Of a DNA stretch of 25,904 nt, positions 23,495 through 25,904 are shown one piece after another. The notes beneath the pieces are model-generated. The model searched no databases. It was not told where the DNA came from and was given only the letters and a program-made list of their open reading frames with translations. Within the stretch, counting starts at the first letter, position 1; each line of letters begins with the position of its first letter. Made by a program: the position numbers and the translations under genes. The stretch spans positions 1 through 25,904 of the forward strand of contig JANOBD010000091.1 in NCBI GenBank assembly GCA_031411495.1. The letters run 5' to 3'. The DNA is from JANOBD01 sp031411495 (GTDB lineage: Bacteria > Planctomycetota > Phycisphaerae > Tepidisphaerales > Tepidisphaeraceae).

Positions 23495-24805
23495 ATGGCC
23501 GTCATCAAGCCAAGGCGCAACACGACCCACGAAATCCGTCTCCGCGTCGGCACGAAACTGGAGCGGTTCCCGGGCGTCCGGGACAAGGGGGTGAGCCGGC
23601 TGATCGCCGCGCGGATCGAAAAGCTCATCTACGCCGACGCGCAAGGATTGCCGGTGCCCGCTTCGATCCTGAGCTGGGTGCGAACGCTCCCGACCCGCCA
23701 TCCGACACTGTACGCCCGGCTCGCGCAATGCAATCTGGTGACGCCGGCAATGGTTGAACGGCCGAATCTGCTGGATCTGCTCCACGGCGCCGTGCAGCCA
23801 GGCGCCGGCTTTGCAGCGGCCGTGAAGAAGTACGCACGGCACTCCAGCCGCGCGTTGGCCATCCAGCGCGTCCGCGTCCTGCATCCGGAGCTGTATTCCG
23901 TGAAACCCGGCAAAGGCGGCTACTTCCAGACGCTGGTGGCCTCGGGGAACGCGCCCGTGTCCACGCTCCTGGCGGTCCGGAAGATCGAGCGCGTCCTGCA
24001 GGCCTGCTCGATGCAGCACTGGGAAGACCTCGATGCAGAGCGTCTGAAGCAGTGGCTGCATCAGCAGCGGACGACCCGGACCGACTTTGGCATCACGTCC
24101 TCCAACATCTACCTGAAGGCGATCCGGGCGTTCGCCGGTTGGTGCCGGGTCGAACTCGGCCGGCTGGCGGAGCCGAACCCGTTTGAACGGCTCTCGCTGC
24201 TGAATGCCGCCGCCGACGTCCGCCGGAAGCGGCGGGTGTTGAGCGATGAGGAGATCGGCAGGCTGATCGCATCCGCGGAAAGCGGCCCGACCCGGCGCCG
24301 GCTGAGCGGTGTCGACCGCGCGATGCTCTACCGCGTCGCGTTCACCGTCGCGCTGCGGGCTCAGGAACTGGCGAGCCTGACGCCGGCGAGCTTCATCGAG
24401 ACGCCGGCCGGGATGAGCGTGCGGGTGCTGGCCCGGCACTCGAAGCGTCGCCGCGAGGATGTGCTGCCGGTTCCGGTCGGCTTGGCCGGCATCCTTCGGC
24501 CGTGGCTGGCCATCAAGCCAGCGGGCGCGCGTCTCTGGCCGGGATCTTGGCATCGCGGCAGCGCCGGGATGATGCGCCAGGACCTCGCCGTGGTGGAGAT
24601 TCCCTACGAGACGAGCGACGGCGTGGCCGACTTCCACGCCGCCCGGCACACGGGGATCACCCGCAGCGCCGACCACCTCAGCGTGACGCAGCTGCGCACT
24701 TTCGCCCGGCACGCCAAGGTCCAGACCACGCAGGGATACCTCCACGCCGACGCGGACGACCTGCGTCAGGCGGTGAACCAGGTGCGTCCGACCCCTCGGG
24801 TCTAG
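23495..24805 (+). CDS. Tyrosine recombinase / integrase, first of a tandem pair
   Basis: The 436-residue protein has the full tyrosine recombinase catalytic set in its C-terminal half: Arg288 (TVALRAQELASL), Lys317 (RHSKRRR), His381 and Arg384 (FHAARHT), His406 (FARHAKVQTT) and nucleophile Tyr415 (QGYLH). Residues 1-150 form an arm-binding-type region (THEIRLRVGTKLERFPGV) and about 155-220 the core-binding domain (LKQWLHQQRTTRTDFGITSS). It is longer than XerC/D (about 300 residues) and fits island or phage integrases. It should recombine an att core, here plausibly the tRNA-Asp 3' half. The next gene is a clear paralogue 56 bp downstream, with no terminator between. Confidence 0.93.
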   Translation: MAVIKPRRNTTHEIRLRVGTKLERFPGVRDKGVSRLIAARIEKLIYADAQGLPVPASILSWVRTLPTRHPTLYARLAQCNLVTPAMVERPNLLDLLHGAVQPGAGFAAAVKKYARHSSRALAIQRVRVLHPELYSVKPGKGGYFQTLVASGNAPVSTLLAVRKIERVLQACSMQHWEDLDAERLKQWLHQQRTTRTDFGITSSNIYLKAIRAFAGWCRVELGRLAEPNPFERLSLLNAAADVRRKRRVLSDEEIGRLIASAESGPTRRRLSGVDRAMLYRVAFTVALRAQELASLTPASFIETPAGMSVRVLARHSKRRREDVLPVPVGLAGILRPWLAIKPAGARLWPGSWHRGSAGMMRQDLAVVEIPYETSDGVADFHAARHTGITRSADHLSVTQLRTFARHAKVQTTQGYLHADADDLRQAVNQVRPTPRV

Positions 24806-24861
24806 AGACGACATGAACGGACAACGACTCGAATCGAAATCCAAAAAAAGGAACAAGCAAC

Positions 24862-25904
24862 ATGGGATTGGTGAAGCAGGCCGGCCGGGTCACGCATGAG
24901 ATCCGGCTGTACGTGGATGGAAAGGCGCAGCGCTTTCCCGGCGTGAAGAGCAAGACCGACAGCCGCGCGATCGAGACGCGGATCAAAAAGCTGATCTACG
25001 CCAAGGCACACTTCCAGCCGGTGCCGACGGAGATCGTCGCGTGGGTGCGCGACCTGCCGACCAAGCAGCCCCGGCTTTTCAAGCGGCTGGGCGAGTGCGG
25101 CCTGGTGGACGACTCGCTCGCCGGGCGACGTCGGCTTCTAGATCTACTCTACGGCCGCTACCAACCCCGGCCTGGCTTCGAAGAGCGGGCCAAAGGACTG
25201 AAGCGCAACGGCGCGACCCTGGAACAGGCGCGGCTCCGCGTGCGCGCCGCCTGCCCGGACCTCTACGACGTCGCGCCCGGCGAAGGGGGCTACTTCCAGA
25301 GCGTTGTCGCATCCGGCAACACGCCGGCGCATGTCGTTCAGCAGGTTCGGCGGATCGAGTGCGTCTTGAGCGAGTGCGAGATGCACTACTGGGAAGACCT
25401 CTCGGCCGAGCGGCTCAAGCAATGGCTGCACCGCCAGCGGACGACGCGGATCGATTTCGGCGTGACGACCTCCAATGCGCACATCAAGGTCATGCGCGCC
25501 TTCGCGACGTGGTGCCGGGCGCAGCTCAAACTCGCCGACGCGGGCAATCCGTTTGAGCGGCTGGCGCTGCTGAACCAGGCCGTAGACGTTCGGCGCAAGC
25601 GTCGCGTGCCGACGCCGGAGGAACTGGCCCGGATCATCGCGGCGGCGAACGCGGGGGAAAGCGAGCACGGGTTGACGGGCAAGGACCGCGCGATGCTCTA
25701 TCGCGTCGCGCTGGGCGTCGCGCTGCGGGTGAGCGAGTGCGCGAGCCTGACGCCGGAGAGTTTCTTTGTGACGCCGGCGGGGATGAGCGTGCGGGTGCTG
25801 GCGGGATACTCCAAGCATCGGCGGGAAGATGTGTTGCCGGTGTCGACGTCGCTGGAGGCGATCCTGACGCCCTGGCTCGCGACCAAGCCGGCCGGCGAGC
25901 GGCT
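24862..25904 (+). CDS. Tyrosine recombinase / integrase, second of a tandem pair (3' end outside window)
   Basis: The frame is open from ATG 24862 to the window edge, 347 codons. AAAGGA 7 bp or so upstream supports the start. The protein aligns along its whole visible length with the first recombinase: THEIRLYVDGKAQRFPGV, GEGGYFQSVVASGN, WEDLSAERLKQWLHRQRTTR, DVRRKRRV and RAMLYRVALGVALRVSE. Catalytic Arg289 and Lys318 are present; the H-x2-R, His and Tyr motifs lie beyond the edge, so activity cannot be confirmed. The pair arose by duplication and has clearly diverged, so they may act at different sites or as a heteromeric complex like XerC/XerD. Confidence 0.9.
   Translation, partial: MGLVKQAGRVTHEIRLYVDGKAQRFPGVKSKTDSRAIETRIKKLIYAKAHFQPVPTEIVAWVRDLPTKQPRLFKRLGECGLVDDSLAGRRRLLDLLYGRYQPRPGFEERAKGLKRNGATLEQARLRVRAACPDLYDVAPGEGGYFQSVVASGNTPAHVVQQVRRIECVLSECEMHYWEDLSAERLKQWLHRQRTTRIDFGVTTSNAHIKVMRAFATWCRAQLKLADAGNPFERLALLNQAVDVRRKRRVPTPEELARIIAAANAGESEHGLTGKDRAMLYRVALGVALRVSECASLTPESFFVTPAGMSVRVLAGYSKHRREDVLPVSTSLEAILTPWLATKPAGER

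Larger units (their letters stand above)
408..25904. mobile_element. Candidate integrated island carrying the polysaccharide operon (right end not seen)
   Basis: Three independent signs point the same way. The tRNA-Asp 3' half at 408-450 is oriented so that inserted DNA lies to its right. The xis-int-int genes lie at the far right. Phage or plasmid-type replication genes sit next to them. If so, the 17-gene polysaccharide operon is cargo. A more modest reading is that only 19435 onwards is mobile and the tRNA scar is older or unrelated. The deciding sequence, an intact tRNA-Asp gene beyond 25904 on the minus strand, is outside this window. Confidence 0.45.

Noticed and set aside
23093..24856. 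587-codon minus-strand open frame
   Set aside because: It is a long antisense shadow of the GC-rich integrase gene; the plus strand has complete catalytic motifs and a proper Shine-Dalgarno for the gene before it.
25144..25818. 224-codon minus-strand open frame
   Set aside because: Antisense shadow of the second recombinase; its composition mirrors the shadow over the first recombinase.

Overview
The window looks like high-GC bacterial accessory DNA. Sampled lines range from 28/60 G+C (4561-4620) through 36/60 (8881-8940) to 44/60 (24301-24360). The host is probably a planctomycete-like or other Gram-negative bacterium with an ABC-exported surface polysaccharide. The phylum is a guess from the gene mix (many FkbM-type methyltransferases, an IS66 element, a strawberry-notch helicase fragment); no marker gene is present.

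Left edge (1-816): the last codons of an IS66-type transposase, its terminal repeat, and a broken, inverted end of a second IS66-like element. A precise 3'-half copy of a tRNA-Asp(GUC) gene follows (minus strand, 408-450), which is the usual scar of tyrosine-recombinase integration. A rho-independent terminator (685-708) then closes the large minus-strand operon.

Main block (817-18729, all minus strand, read right to left): a tightly packed 17-gene polysaccharide operon. Transcription order is Wzm-type ABC permease, three FkbM-like methyltransferases, a glycosyltransferase, an FkbM methyltransferase, Wzt-type ABC ATPase with a C-terminal extension, an FkbM methyltransferase, a glycosyltransferase, a methyltransferase, three glycosyltransferases, a Wzy/WaaL-like membrane protein, and three more glycosyltransferases. 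In total there are eight GT4-like glycosyltransferases, six FkbM-like methyltransferases, one exporter and one polymerase/ligase-like protein. Most junctions are overlapping or nearly so, and several starts were moved to GTG or internal ATG codons. A reasonable model is that the glycosyltransferases build a glycan on a lipid carrier, methyltransferases modify or cap it, Wzm/Wzt exports it, and the Wzy/WaaL-like protein polymerises or ligates it.

Right block (19435-25904): mobile-element genes. They are a 5'-truncated strawberry-notch helicase remnant, a phage-type replication initiator (minus) with a small upstream partner, a small plus-strand pair of unknown genes with its own terminator, an excisionase-like HTH protein, and two tandem paralogous tyrosine recombinases, the second cut by the window edge. 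The initiator gene contains an array of palindromic TGCAACCAGTTGCA sites at about 22-bp spacing next to a pyrimidine/AT-rich tract. The array sits between the DNA-binding N-terminus and the C-terminal domain, the same layout as the lambda O gene/origin, so it is a strong candidate intragenic replication origin.

The orientation of the tRNA-Asp scar on the left and the integrases on the right are both consistent with the whole 0.45 to >25.9 kb stretch being one integrated island that carries the polysaccharide operon as cargo. This predicts an intact tRNA-Asp gene on the minus strand a short way beyond the right edge.
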